Assembly (NCBI RefSeq): GCF_900109785.1
Contig: NZ_FOBH01000005.1
Coordinates: forward strand, 152,365-216,364
DNA length: 64,000 bases
Source: Nitrosovibrio tenuis
GTDB taxonomy: Bacteria; Pseudomonadota; Gammaproteobacteria; Burkholderiales; Nitrosomonadaceae
Direction of reading: 5' to 3'
The notes under the pieces are model-generated. The model searched no databases, was not told where the DNA came from, and saw only the letters and a list, made by a program, of their open reading frames with translations. The stretch's first letter is position 1, and each line of letters starts with the position of its first letter. Positions 26,838-36,594 of this stretch are shown piece by piece. The translations under genes and the position numbers were made by a program.

Positions 26838-28829
26838 TCACAGTTTTGCGAGCATCAGCCTCGCGCTTTCCTGCTGCCTGACATCACCTTCCTGGATGAC
26901 TTCGCGAAGAATCTGCCTTGCAGCATCCTTATCGCCCATTTCCTGATAAGCTCTGGCAAGATCTATTTTGTTAACGATTTCATGCCAATGGGTATTCCTT
27001 TGCTCAAACTCCTCTTTTACGTCTTCCGCTGGTTGCGCGGCCCCAATGCTCAGAGTAATGTCAGCCAGTTCGCGTTCAGCGAGGGGAGCTGGGTGCGCCT
27101 CCCGAGCCAGCTCGGTGGTATTCGCGCCCGAGCTCATGGGCAGGTCCTGAACTTTATCATGCGGCTGAGAGTCGGACGCGCTGGAGATCACATCCTCATC
27201 GGAACCAAACACTGACGACTTCGGCCCCCGCACCATCGATACCCCGACTATACCTGTAATCAGAAGAACAAGCGCACCCCCCAGATATTCAAAATTGGCC
27301 ACAAGGTCATCGATGATTGTACCTTTGCCGCGTGTGCGCGTTCCCATATCTGCTCCAGGGGTCTGCTCATGGGTTAGTTTTGCCGATTGTACAGGTTTAG
27401 CTATTTCAACAGGCTCATCTGCCGTCACCTGCGCAGTTACCTGATGTGGCGCAGCGTGTTCCGGCTCATCTGTTTTAGTTTCAGAGGATGAGAGCGGTTC
27501 TGTTGGCTGGGTTAGCGGCTGCACTATCACGGCTGCTTCTGGGCTCGACTCAGACTGAGGCGAAACGGCCGCCGGTGGAATGGATACCGTTGCGGTACTC
27601 GCCGGGACGGTTTCCACCCGTTTCTGCATCTCCGCCAAGGCCAGATTTTTCAACTCGAGCAGTTGTTGCAATTCCTTTATATTTTTCTCAAGCAGCGCGA
27701 TTCGCTCATTGGCTTCACGAAGCGCTCTGTTCTTCGCTATGACATCCTCTTCCATTGCATGAAGCCGATCCTGAACGCCTGGTTGCTCGAGCCGCTTTTC
27801 GCCCGGGTTCGCGCCCATATTGCTCGCGTCCTTATCGCCATTCAACGGCTCTGCACCCTTGGAAAGCCTTAAAACCTCCCCGGCGGGCTCCCCGGCCGCA
27901 ATGCTATCTGCCTCAACGGTCCGATCGATTTTTCCGGTAACGGTTTGTTTCAGTTCTTCCACCGTCCCTATTGCCGCGGGGAGCCTCCGCCGGTTCCAAT
28001 CCATAGTCTGCGCTTGTACTTCCTTGTTGGCTTCCGCTGGGCTTATCGCATTGATTTCACTACTGTTCGGTATCCTTAAAATTGGCCCCGCCTTAAGCTG
28101 GTGCATATTATTATCGATGAAAGCGTCAGGGTTTGCGTGGTGCAGGGCAACCAGCACCTGATTAAAACTTGCTCCGGCAGGCAGAACAATGTTGCTTGCT
28201 ATCCCACCTAACGTATCGCCCTGCTTTACCGGGCCATGGATGCTATTGGTTTTGCCGGCCGACGCCGCCGATTCCGCTGCTACCGGCGTTTTCTCCTCAT
28301 GCTTGATGGATGAGTGAGTTTTCTCATGAGTTTTCTCGTGAGTTTTCTCGGTAGCCGGCTCACCCTTGGCCGAACCGGTAGAACTGGCCTGCGTTACCGG
28401 CTTCCCAAGCGGGGATGCATCATTTTCCGGATGAGCAAGGACAACAGTATATTCACGCAACAATCGTCCCGACGACCAATTCAACTCGACCAACATATTC
28501 AGCAAGGGTTCGGCAATGGCCTGCGGGGAAACGATCTTGACATAGGGCAACCCGTCGAAACGGGTTTCGACGGTTGCTTTGAACGTGGAAAGAATGGGTA
28601 AAAAATCAACGTTTGCCTGGCGGAACGTTTCTTGCGGCGCCAGACGCGCGCTTAAAAAGAGTTTCTCCTCTTTTTTTACCGCAACCAGTTCGATTTCAGC
28701 CTTGAACGGTTGCCCCGGAGCGGACATGACGGTCAGCCTGCCCAGCCCCGCCGCGGTGGCTGCCAGTGGCGCCGTGAACGCAACGACAAGCGCAATGAAA
28801 AGCAAATATGCTTTAGTACGCTTTAACAT
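26838..28829 (-). CDS. fimV: FimV/HubP-like polar hub protein
   Basis: The 663-residue protein has a signal peptide, the FimV N-terminal domain (GLGRLTVMSAPGQPFKAEIE), a LysM-type peptidoglycan-binding segment at about 197-250 (KQGDTLGGIASNIV), a Glu-rich coiled coil (RALREANERIALLEKNIKEL), a membrane helix at about 514-533, an acidic cytoplasmic stretch and the C-terminal TPR-like FimV motif (IDLARAYQEMGDKDAARQIL). FimV organises cell-pole assembly of type IV pili and chemosensory complexes. Three short THEK repeats lie near residue 170. Confidence 0.9.
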   Translation of the reverse strand: MLKRTKAYLLFIALVVAFTAPLAATAAGLGRLTVMSAPGQPFKAEIELVAVKKEEKLFLSARLAPQETFRQANVDFLPILSTFKATVETRFDGLPYVKIVSPQAIAEPLLNMLVELNWSSGRLLREYTVVLAHPENDASPLGKPVTQASSTGSAKGEPATEKTHEKTHEKTHSSIKHEEKTPVAAESAASAGKTNSIHGPVKQGDTLGGIASNIVLPAGASFNQVLVALHHANPDAFIDNNMHQLKAGPILRIPNSSEINAISPAEANKEVQAQTMDWNRRRLPAAIGTVEELKQTVTGKIDRTVEADSIAAGEPAGEVLRLSKGAEPLNGDKDASNMGANPGEKRLEQPGVQDRLHAMEEDVIAKNRALREANERIALLEKNIKELQQLLELKNLALAEMQKRVETVPASTATVSIPPAAVSPQSESSPEAAVIVQPLTQPTEPLSSSETKTDEPEHAAPHQVTAQVTADEPVEIAKPVQSAKLTHEQTPGADMGTRTRGKGTIIDDLVANFEYLGGALVLLITGIVGVSMVRGPKSSVFGSDEDVISSASDSQPHDKVQDLPMSSGANTTELAREAHPAPLAERELADITLSIGAAQPAEDVKEEFEQRNTHWHEIVNKIDLARAYQEMGDKDAARQILREVIQEGDVRQQESARLMLAKL

Positions 28830-29078
28830 GGCATGGCTCTAAAGAAATCCATATGTAAATAGGATGGGCCGGATTCAAAATCCGCTGAAATTTCACTTGT
28901 AAGGGATCACCAACAATAAACGCATCGCACCCAATGTGTACAATGAATGCCTCGCTCGTCGCGGCAATAAGGACCTGAAGTGCAGAATATCAGCCCCATG
29001 CTACTCGGCCCACCAAGACCTTATCGAATATGATTCAAGCTCTTTCAGAAAAAAGACCAACTCCGCGGCTTCCCGATC

Positions 29079-30197
29079 TCAAGCTTCCACCAAAATCCGC
29101 AGCATCCGGCGTAGCGGTTCCGCCGCACCCCACAATAGCTGATCCCCCACCGTGAAGGCTGAAAGGTATTCCCCTCCCATGGCAAGCTTGCGCATACGCC
29201 CCACCGGTATAGTCAAGTTCCCCGTTACAGCAGCCGGGGTCAACTCCTTCAAGGTGCTTTCGCGCTGATTGGGAATCACCCGCACCCAACTGTTGGAAGC
29301 AGCCAGAATATCCTCGATCTCATCCAATGGTACATCCTGCTTGAGCTTGATGGTGAGTGCCTGACTATGGCAGCGCATTGCGCCGACACGTACACAGATG
29401 CCGTCAACAGGAACCACCTGATCGGTACGCCCGAGGATTTTATTTGTCTCGGACTGACCCTTCCACTCCTCCCGAGTCTGTCCGTTGCCAAGATCCCTGT
29501 CTATCCAGGGTATGAGACTGCCCGCCAGCGGAACGCCGAAGTTCTCGGTTGGGAAAGCAACGTTACGCAGGGTTCCGGCCACTTCACGGTCAATGTCAAG
29601 GATGCCTGAAGCGGGGTCATCCAGCAGGTCTTTCGCCACGCGATGGGCTTCACCCATCTGCAGCAGTAATTCCCGCATGTTCTGCGCGCCAGCGCCGGAA
29701 GCCGCCTGATAAGTCATGGCGCTCATCCATTCCACCATGTCTGCTTCGAACAATCCGCCCACCGCCATAAGCATCAGGCTCACGGTGCAATTCCCACCGA
29801 TGTAATTTTTTACGTCATCATGCAAAGCCTGCTTGATGACCGGCATATTGACCGGATCAAGTATAATGACAGCGTCCTGACCCATGCGCAATGTGGAAGC
29901 TGCATCGATCCAATATCCTTGCCAGCCCGCCTGGCGCAGCTTGCTGAAAACCTCACTGGTATAGTCGCCGCCCTGGCAGGATATGAGGATATCCATAGCC
30001 TTGAGCTCGTCTATGTTGTACGCATCCTTGAGCGGTGGCGTTTCCTTCCCTTTCCCTATGTCCGGACTTTTACCACCCTTCTGCGACGTTGTGAAAAATA
30101 CAGGCTCAACCAATGCGAAGTCATTTTCTTCCCGCATTCTTTGCATGAGGACCGAGCCTACCATGCCGCGCCAGCCAATAAATCCTACTCGCTTCAT
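29079..30197 (-). CDS. asd: Aspartate-semialdehyde dehydrogenase
   Basis: Reduces aspartyl phosphate to aspartate semialdehyde for Lys, Met, Thr and cell-wall diaminopimelate. The 372-residue protein has the NADP loop [14 protein letters not shown] and the active-site cysteine in [10 protein letters not shown] (C137), and is of the gammaproteobacterial-type length. It lies 21 bp after leuB. Confidence 0.96.
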   Translation of the reverse strand: MKRVGFIGWRGMVGSVLMQRMREENDFALVEPVFFTTSQKGGKSPDIGKGKETPPLKDAYNIDELKAMDILISCQGGDYTSEVFSKLRQAGWQGYWIDAASTLRMGQDAVIILDPVNMPVIKQALHDDVKNYIGGNCTVSLMLMAVGGLFEADMVEWMSAMTYQAASGAGAQNMRELLLQMGEAHRVAKDLLDDPASGILDIDREVAGTLRNVAFPTENFGVPLAGSLIPWIDRDLGNGQTREEWKGQSETNKILGRTDQVVPVDGICVRVGAMRCHSQALTIKLKQDVPLDEIEDILAASNSWVRVIPNQRESTLKELTPAAVTGNLTIPVGRMRKLAMGGEYLSAFTVGDQLLWGAAEPLRRMLRILVEA

Positions 30198-30218
30198 TGA
30201 TCGCCCCTACTTGAGATC

Positions 30219-31280
30219 TTAGAGATTAGCCAGAACCGCGCCGCCCATCTCCGCGGTGCCAAGCTTCTTCATTCCTGGTTCATAAATATCCGCCGTGCGG
30301 TAACCCTCTGCCAGAACTTTTTTTACGGCACCTTCAATGCGTGCGGCTGCAGATTCCAGATCAAAGGTATAGCGCAACATCATCGCCGCCGATAATATCG
30401 TTGCCAGGGGGTTGGCCACGTTCTTTCCGGCAATATCAGGGGCCGAACCGTGTATCGGTTCATATAACCCCTTGTTATTCTCATCGAGTGACGCCGAAGG
30501 CAACATCCCGATCGAGCCGGTCAACATGGACGCTTCATCCGATAGGATATCGCCAAACATGTTGCCCGTCACCATAACATCGAATTGCCTGGGATCGCGT
30601 ATCAACTGCATCGCGGCATTATCCACCAGCATGTGCGAGAGCTCGACGTCCGGATATTCCTCGGCGGTCTCCGTCACTACGTCGCGCCATAACTGGGTGC
30701 ATTCCAGCACATTCATTTTATCAACCGAGCAAAGCCTGCGATTGCGTCTACGCGCCGCTCCAAAGGCCACCCGGGCAATTCTGTCTATCTCCGCCTCGCT
30801 GTATACCATGGTGTTGAAGCCGACGCGCTGGCCCTCGCGCTGCTCGATGCCGCGTGGTTCCCCAAAATAAATATCCCCGGTCAACTCTCTCACAATCAGA
30901 ATGTCGAGCCCCGCGACGATCTCGGGTTTCAGCGTGGAGGCATTGGCAAGCTCGGGGTAGAGCAGCGCCGGGCGAAGATTGGCAAAAAGGTTCAAGGCCT
31001 TGCGTATGCCGAGCAACCCTCTTTCCGGCCGTAGCGGACGCGGCAGGGCGTCGTACTGCGGCCCGCCCACTGCGCCCAGAATCACAGCGTCGGCATCGGT
31101 GGCAAGCTTGCGTGTCGCCTCGGGAAATGGCTCGCCGGCGGCTTCTACCGCACAACCGCCCAGCAGACCCCATTCCAGTTCAATTTTTAACCCGTCGCTC
31201 CTCAATGCTTCCAGTACGCGCACGGCTTGAGCAATGATTTCCGGGCCGATACCGTCCCCGGCCAAGACTGCAATCTTCAT
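30219..31280 (-). CDS. leuB: 3-isopropylmalate dehydrogenase
   Basis: Oxidises and decarboxylates 3-isopropylmalate in leucine synthesis. The 353-residue protein starts [15 protein letters not shown] and carries [15 protein letters not shown], the catalytic DKMNVLE region, and the NAD-binding [22 protein letters not shown] precedes the ATG. It follows leuD by 27 bp. Confidence 0.96.
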   Translation of the reverse strand: MKIAVLAGDGIGPEIIAQAVRVLEALRSDGLKIELEWGLLGGCAVEAAGEPFPEATRKLATDADAVILGAVGGPQYDALPRPLRPERGLLGIRKALNLFANLRPALLYPELANASTLKPEIVAGLDILIVRELTGDIYFGEPRGIEQREGQRVGFNTMVYSEAEIDRIARVAFGAARRRNRRLCSVDKMNVLECTQLWRDVVTETAEEYPDVELSHMLVDNAAMQLIRDPRQFDVMVTGNMFGDILSDEASMLTGSIGMLPSASLDENNKGLYEPIHGSAPDIAGKNVANPLATILSAAMMLRYTFDLESAAARIEGAVKKVLAEGYRTADIYEPGMKKLGTAEMGGAVLANL

Positions 31281-31307
31281 TAAATCATCTTCCTGGATAA
31301 GCGCCTT

Positions 31308-31946
31308 TCACGTAAATAGCCACGGCTGTGCAGCTCGATATTTCTCCTCGAACGCTCTGATCTTGTCCGAATGTTGCAAAGTCAGGCCGATCTCATCCAG
31401 ACCATTCAACAGGCTGTGTTTGCGGAAAGAATCGATATCGAACTGGAAAAGTTTACCGCTGGGAGTCGTCACCGACTGATCCCGCAAATTGACCGCCAAA
31501 CGATAGCCTTGTGTCGCTTCGATTTCATGGAACAGTTGATCCACGGTGTCTGCATCGAGCGCAATCGGAAGCAAACCGATCTTGAAACAGTTGTTAAAAA
31601 AAATGTCGGCAAAGCTGGGTGCGATGATCACCTGAAAGCCGTAATCCTGAAGAGCCCAAGGCGCATGTTCGCGGCTCGAACCGCAGCCGAAATTTGCGCG
31701 CGCAAGCAATATCTCGGCACCGCTATAACGCGGCATGTTGAGTATGAAATCCGGGTTGGGCTTACGCTGGGACGAATCCATTCCTGGCTCGCCGTGATCG
31801 AGATAACGCCACTCATCAAAGAGATTCTGGCCGAAACCGGATCGTTTGATGGATTTCAGAAATTGTTTGGGAATGATGGCATCGGTATCGACATTGGCAC
31901 GATCCAATGGCGCCACCAACCCTTCACAGGAAAAAAATTTTTTCAC
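31308..31946 (-). CDS. leuD: 3-isopropylmalate dehydratase small subunit
   Basis: With LeuC isomerises 2-isopropylmalate to 3-isopropylmalate. The 212-residue protein has [16 protein letters not shown] and the substrate loop [15 protein letters not shown]. It starts at GTG three bases behind the stop of the entericidin-like gene, so its translation is probably coupled to that gene. Confidence 0.95.
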   Translation of the reverse strand: MKKFFSCEGLVAPLDRANVDTDAIIPKQFLKSIKRSGFGQNLFDEWRYLDHGEPGMDSSQRKPNPDFILNMPRYSGAEILLARANFGCGSSREHAPWALQDYGFQVIIAPSFADIFFNNCFKIGLLPIALDADTVDQLFHEIEATQGYRLAVNLRDQSVTTPSGKLFQFDIDSFRKHSLLNGLDEIGLTLQHSDKIRAFEEKYRAAQPWLFT

Positions 31947-31949
31947 TAG

Positions 31950-32075
31950 CTACTTCGACGATTTCTCAATCGCCTGTCCACCCTTCTGGATATCTTTCCC
32001 CATCCCACCCACAGTATTACACGCGGACAGCTGGAAAACAGCGATCAACGCGATCATTGCGGATAACATTTTCAT
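31950..32075 (-). CDS. Entericidin-like small lipoprotein inside the leu operon
   Basis: A 41-residue frame on the minus strand starts MKMLSAMIALIAVFQLSACN. It has a lipobox LSAC and an entericidin-type mature part TVGGMGKDIQKGGQAIEKSS. GAGGAGG stands five bases before the ATG, a very strong ribosome site. Entericidin A/B family peptides are small envelope lipoproteins tied to stress and cell-death antagonism. It lies between leuC and leuD, with leuD starting three bases later. The frame is short enough to escape standard ORF cut-offs. Confidence 0.88.
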   Translation of the reverse strand: MKMLSAMIALIAVFQLSACNTVGGMGKDIQKGGQAIEKSSK

Positions 32076-32121
32076 AGCAACCTCCTCTTTTAATAAAATA
32101 AAACCGCCTAACGCCTTAATT

Positions 32122-33540
32122 TTAGTTTATTTCTCGCACATCCACAAAATGACCCGCCACCGCGGCAGCCGCGGCCATTGCCGGACTCACCAGATGAGTT
32201 CGCCCCCCTGGGCCCTGCCGGCCTTCGAAGTTGCGGTTGGAAGTCGAAGCACAACGTTCGCCCGGTGCAAGCCGGTCATCGTTCATCGCAAGGCACATCG
32301 AGCACCCAGGCTCACGCCATTCGAATCCCGCGTCGAGAAATATCTTGTCGAGTCCTTCCTGTTCCGCCTGTTGCTTGACCAGGCCGGAACCCGGCACGAC
32401 CATGGCAAGTTTAATGTTCGCAGCAATATGCCGGCCTCTGACCACCTTCGCCGCAGCGCGCAAGTCCTCTATGCGGGAATTCGTGCAGGAACCAATGAAT
32501 ATCTTGTCCGGGCGAATTTCGCTGATGGGGGTATTGGGCGCAAGGCCCATATATTTTAGCGCATGCTCCATGTCGTGGCGTTTCACGATATCGTCGATCC
32601 GGGACGGGTCAGGCACCTTACCGTCAATGGTTGTTACCATTTCGGGGGATGTTCCCCACGTTACCTGCGGCTTGATTTGTGCTGCAGCCAATGTCACCAC
32701 CCTGTCAAAGCGCGCACCCTCATCACTTTTCAGTGTGCGCCAATAGGCAATGGCCTTTTCCCATAGATCGCCTACAGGCGCGAAAGGCCTCCCGCGGATA
32801 TATTCAATCGTGGTATCGTCCACCGCTATCATCCCGGCACGGGCGCCCGCCTCGATAGCCATATTGCATAGCGTCATCCGCCCTTCCATGGAAAGCGCAC
32901 GGATGGCGCTTCCCGCGAATTCGACAGCGTAGCCCGTACCTCCTGCGGTACCGATCTCGCCAACAATGGCGAGCGCGATGTCCTTGGCCGTAACGCCATG
33001 GCCAAGTTCGCCTTCGACTACAATCTGCATGGCTTTCGCTTTTTTCGTCAGCAGGCATTGCGTGGCCAGCACGTGTTCGACTTCCGAAGTACCTATGCCA
33101 AAAGCCAGACAGCCGAACGCACCATGCGTGCTGGTATGCGAATCACCGCATACTACTGTCATACCCGGCAGCGTAGCACCCTGCTCCGGCCCAATCACAT
33201 GGACGATACCTTGGCGAATGTCGTTCATCCTGAACTCGGTAATGTCCAGTTCCTCGCAATTCTGGTCGAGCGTTTCCACCTGAACACGTGATATGGGATC
33301 GCTGATACCATGGCTGCGTCCGGTGGTCGGCACATTATGGTCAGCCACAGCAAGAATGGAATTGCGCCGCCATGGCCTGCGTCCGGCCAGCTTCAGCCCT
33401 TCAAAGGCTTGCGGACTGGTGACTTCATGCACCAGGTGGCGGTCGATATAGAGCAGCGCTGTGCCATCCTGCTTACCCTGGTTATCGGACTCTTCGTAAA
33501 CCACATGGCTTTGCCAGAGTTTGTCGTATAAGGTCTGCAT
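32122..33540 (-). CDS. leuC: 3-isopropylmalate dehydratase large subunit
   Basis: Iron-sulfur subunit of the leucine-pathway aconitase homologue. The 472-residue protein begins [14 protein letters not shown] and shows [31 protein letters not shown] and [11 protein letters not shown], where the cluster cysteines lie, and ends in the typical [10 protein letters not shown] trimmed 20 upstream residues to the family start. It is the first gene of the leuC-entericidin-leuD-leuB-asd group. Confidence 0.96.
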   Translation of the reverse strand: MQTLYDKLWQSHVVYEESDNQGKQDGTALLYIDRHLVHEVTSPQAFEGLKLAGRRPWRRNSILAVADHNVPTTGRSHGISDPISRVQVETLDQNCEELDITEFRMNDIRQGIVHVIGPEQGATLPGMTVVCGDSHTSTHGAFGCLAFGIGTSEVEHVLATQCLLTKKAKAMQIVVEGELGHGVTAKDIALAIVGEIGTAGGTGYAVEFAGSAIRALSMEGRMTLCNMAIEAGARAGMIAVDDTTIEYIRGRPFAPVGDLWEKAIAYWRTLKSDEGARFDRVVTLAAAQIKPQVTWGTSPEMVTTIDGKVPDPSRIDDIVKRHDMEHALKYMGLAPNTPISEIRPDKIFIGSCTNSRIEDLRAAAKVVRGRHIAANIKLAMVVPGSGLVKQQAEQEGLDKIFLDAGFEWREPGCSMCLAMNDDRLAPGERCASTSNRNFEGRQGPGGRTHLVSPAMAAAAAVAGHFVDVREIN

Positions 33541-33631
33541 ATTGGAGGAATTATTGCGGATTGATGTTAAATTATCCCATAACAATGCATCAAGAAACAA
33601 ATAAATATCAATAGCCTACCGTGCTTTCGCT

Positions 33632-34774
33632 TTAATGATCAGCATCCATCTTCCACGCTACCAATACCAGACCGAGCAAAACGGCCGCGGCGCTCATGGT
33701 AAACGTGAGGCCCGGCCCCAGCCGCTCCCAGCCATAACCGCTGAACAGTCCCCCCAGCGTACCGCCAAGGCCGAATGTAAGGCTGGTGTATAGTGCCTGT
33801 CCTTTCGCCTGGTTGCGGCCGCGGAAGTAATGATGGATCAGCAGCATGGCGGTCGCATGATGCGCGCCATATGTCGCAGCGTGAAGGATTTGCGCCGCCA
33901 GCACTACGGACGGCCATTCCACGCCCCAACCTATCATCAGAAAACGAACTATCGCGCAACCAAAACTGAAAGCCATCACCTGCTTGAGGCGGAAGCGGTG
34001 CATGAGCTGCGGCATCAGGAAAAACACGCCGATTTCACATATAACGCCTATGGCCCATAGCCAGCCAATAATACTCTTGCTATAACCGTGCTCCACCAGA
34101 TAAATGGAATAAAAAGTGTAATATGGCCCGTGGGCGAGCGCCATCAGCATGCAGGCCGCAAAGAATGCCAGTACCTCCGGGCGCTTAAAAATTTGCCGGA
34201 CAGGCAGAGTATCGGCTGGGTGAACCATAACCACAGCTTCAGGAATCTGGCGCGAAAAGATGACTATGCCCAGCTTGAATCCGAGCACAGCCCACAACAG
34301 TGAAGCGATATCCATGAAATCCAGCATATAGCCGATGCCGGTTACCGCACAAATAAACCCCACCGAACCCCAAACCCGGATACGTCCATATCTTGCCGTG
34401 CTTGCGCCAAGATAAGATAGCGTGGTGGCTTCAATGAGCGGCAATGATGCGCTCCAGAAAAAACTCATCAGCAGCATGACTACGAACAACCAGGCGAACG
34501 ACTCGCCCAAAAATACTCCGCAATAGCTTATTAAACCCGTGACCGCGGCCGCTTGCACGATTACCACCCGTTTGCCAATATGATCGGCTAGCCAGCCCCA
34601 CGCAGCCGGAGCAAAAATGCGGGTCACATGCAAAAGAGACATCAGCACGCCAATCTGGAAGGCACTAAAGGAAAGGGATTTCAAATACAGGCTCCAGTAA
34701 GGAGCAAAAGCGCCGATAAAAGCGAAATGGAAGAAATAAAAGCCCGAAAGGCGCCAGTAAGGAATGGGATGCAT
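33632..34774 (-). CDS. Major facilitator superfamily transporter, 3-phenylpropionate/LacY-like group
   Basis: A twelve-helix inner-membrane transporter of about 380 residues. The N-terminus (PIPYWRLSGFYFFHFAFIG) and the WGWLADHIGKR loop between helices 2 and 3 match the MFS_1-like/HcaT group. The substrate cannot be read from the sequence. I chose the ATG at 34774; a TTG seven codons upstream is also possible. It is transcribed away from the SDR region and toward leuC, with its own likely promoter. Confidence 0.82.
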   Translation of the reverse strand: MHPIPYWRLSGFYFFHFAFIGAFAPYWSLYLKSLSFSAFQIGVLMSLLHVTRIFAPAAWGWLADHIGKRVVIVQAAAVTGLISYCGVFLGESFAWLFVVMLLMSFFWSASLPLIEATTLSYLGASTARYGRIRVWGSVGFICAVTGIGYMLDFMDIASLLWAVLGFKLGIVIFSRQIPEAVVMVHPADTLPVRQIFKRPEVLAFFAACMLMALAHGPYYTFYSIYLVEHGYSKSIIGWLWAIGVICEIGVFFLMPQLMHRFRLKQVMAFSFGCAIVRFLMIGWGVEWPSVVLAAQILHAATYGAHHATAMLLIHHYFRGRNQAKGQALYTSLTFGLGGTLGGLFSGYGWERLGPGLTFTMSAAAVLLGLVLVAWKMDADH

Positions 34775-35009
34775 TTGCCCGATTTTAACAGGCAAGGGGA
34801 GAGAAGCAGATAAACGTTGCCACTATCAATTAATGGCTCTGGTTTGGCACATTCTGGCGGCAAAACCGCCTAGGGCGTAAGTTCAGGAGGAATCTGCTTC
34901 GCCACCGCGCGAAGAGTTCCACCTAGCCCTGACCGGTCTGCCGAAAGGGCGGTAACTTCTGTTATGGGGGCCGGAATATGATGGAGAATTCCGGAAGTGG
35001 AAATGCGAT

Positions 35010-35156
35010 TTAGCGAATCATCCCGGAATGGTGCGCAGCAATTTCCCAATTGCCGCTCTCCCCGTCATATCGAAGCACGTATATATTTCCATCATCTGCG
35101 TCGACTTTGAACCATGACTGCCCAGGTGCAAACCAGCGATCGACCAAGGCGCGCAC
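35010..35156 (-). pseudogene. Short protein remnant, possible 48-residue CDS
   Basis: A minus-strand frame from GTG 35156 to TAA 35010 reads ALVDRWFAPGQSWFKVDAD, then NIYVLRYDGESGNWEIA and ends HHSGMIR. This looks like real protein, unlike the 159-codon frame overlapping it. The frame is open for a further dozen codons upstream but ends in a stop within about 75 bases. No ribosome site is visible, so it is either a very small gene or the C-terminal relic of a longer one. Confidence 0.35.
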
Positions 35157-35285
35157 CAACCATAGAACCCGCCTGGATGGAGGTAACGGCCTTCAACAAG
35201 AGATGGGGAAAAAGCAAAAAACCGGTTTAGGCCACTGCTCGTAATGCGGGCAAACGCTGCTTTTCCGACGACCCTTGCCGCGGCG

Positions 35286-36314
35286 CTAGGGTTGGCCACT
35301 TCCACCCGACTCACCGAGCACTTGACCGGTCGCGTAGCTTGATTCCTGCGAAGCAAGCAAGACGTACAGGGGTCCCAATTCCGCCGGCTGACCTGGACGA
35401 CCAAGCGGAGTATCGCCGCCGAATGTGGTAATTCTATCCGGCGGTTGCCCGCCGCTCGGTTGCAAGGGGGTCCAGAACGGCCCCGGCGCCACTGCATTTA
35501 CCCGTATGCCCTGCTTGGCAACCTGCTTAGCCAATGATTTTGTGAAAGCAACAATACATGCTTTAGTCTGCGCATAATCGAGCAGCGTCGGAGACGGATC
35601 ATAAGCCTGAACGGAAGCCGTATTAATAATTGCCGCGCCGGGCTCAAGGTGAGGCATGGCCGCTTTGGTGATCCAAAACATCGCATAAACGTTGGTCTTG
35701 AAAGTCGAGTCAAACTGCTCGGTGGTAAGATCTGCAATTGAGGGCTGTGCGGTCTGCATGGCTGCATTGTTGACAAGGATATCTAGGCCGCCCAGTTCGC
35801 GAACAGCAGTTGTAACCAGCCTGTGGCAGAAGCCCTCGTTACGAATGTCACCCGGAATTGCTATCGCCTTGCGCCCTTCCGCACGGATCAGCTCAATTAC
35901 CTCTCGAGCATCTGGCTCCTCGACCGGGAGATAATTGATCGCGACGTCGGCACCCTCGCGCGCGAAGGCAATTGCGGCGGCACGGCCAATGCCTGAATCG
36001 CCGCCTGTCAGGAGTGCCTTTCGACCTACCAACCGGCCGGAGCCCTGATAGCTTGTTTCACCATGATCGGGCCGAGGATCCATTTTGCCCGCAAGGCCAG
36101 GCGGGTCCTGCCGCTGCGGGCGGAAGGGGGGGCGGGGGTATTGCGTAGTTGGATCCCGTTTGCCGGATTGACCGGGCGTGCGCCGTGAGTCGGCAGGAGC
36201 TTTTCCTTCTTGTGCAAAGGCTGGGGGCACGAGCACTGCGACAAGGCCGGCTGTCACTTCACCCACGAACTGGCGCCGTGGAGCACTGGGTTCATTCTTT
36301 TGTTTCATGCCCAT
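35286..36314 (-). CDS. Short-chain dehydrogenase/reductase, YghA-like
   Basis: The 342-residue protein has an unusual N-terminal extension with a Tat-like PRRQF motif followed by a hydrophobic stretch ending PPAFA, suggesting export. A Pro/Gln/Arg-rich linker leads to a Rossmann SDR domain from about 90: [17 protein letters not shown] (cofactor loop), ILVNNAAMQ and the catalytic YAQTK, with the upstream serine in INTASVQAY. Extended SDRs of this kind resemble E. coli YghA. The substrate is unknown. Confidence 0.85.
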   Translation of the reverse strand: MGMKQKNEPSAPRRQFVGEVTAGLVAVLVPPAFAQEGKAPADSRRTPGQSGKRDPTTQYPRPPFRPQRQDPPGLAGKMDPRPDHGETSYQGSGRLVGRKALLTGGDSGIGRAAAIAFAREGADVAINYLPVEEPDAREVIELIRAEGRKAIAIPGDIRNEGFCHRLVTTAVRELGGLDILVNNAAMQTAQPSIADLTTEQFDSTFKTNVYAMFWITKAAMPHLEPGAAIINTASVQAYDPSPTLLDYAQTKACIVAFTKSLAKQVAKQGIRVNAVAPGPFWTPLQPSGGQPPDRITTFGGDTPLGRPGQPAELGPLYVLLASQESSYATGQVLGESGGSGQP

Positions 36315-36594
36315 TTTCCTATGATAATTACTAAGGATGGTGTCTACATGGGTAAAAAAATCTTTGAGTATGCCTCCTCAACCTAGGCCACAAACCCAAG
36401 ACTGTCAAGGAACGAGCCGGCCCGGACATCCACCCACCCGGCGATGATGCTTAGGCTTCAACGCGATAAATACGCCACCTCGCCGGGCGCAATTTATAGG
36501 AAAATCTAGAATTGTTCTTTTCACAACCTATTAAGATAAAGTGTTGCAGCAAAAGCTCAACCCCAGAGCTGAAACAAGCGACTTGGGGGACCGG
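36315..36594. other. Divergent promoter region
   Basis: About 280 bp between the SDR and the helicase genes, which are transcribed apart. It must hold both promoters; I see no specific operator. The helicase ribosome site GGGGGA lies at its right end. Confidence 0.4.

Noticed and set aside
35018..35497. 159-codon minus-strand frame
   Set aside because: Overlaps the SDR gene in another frame; a different frame in its left part reads as a more protein-like segment.
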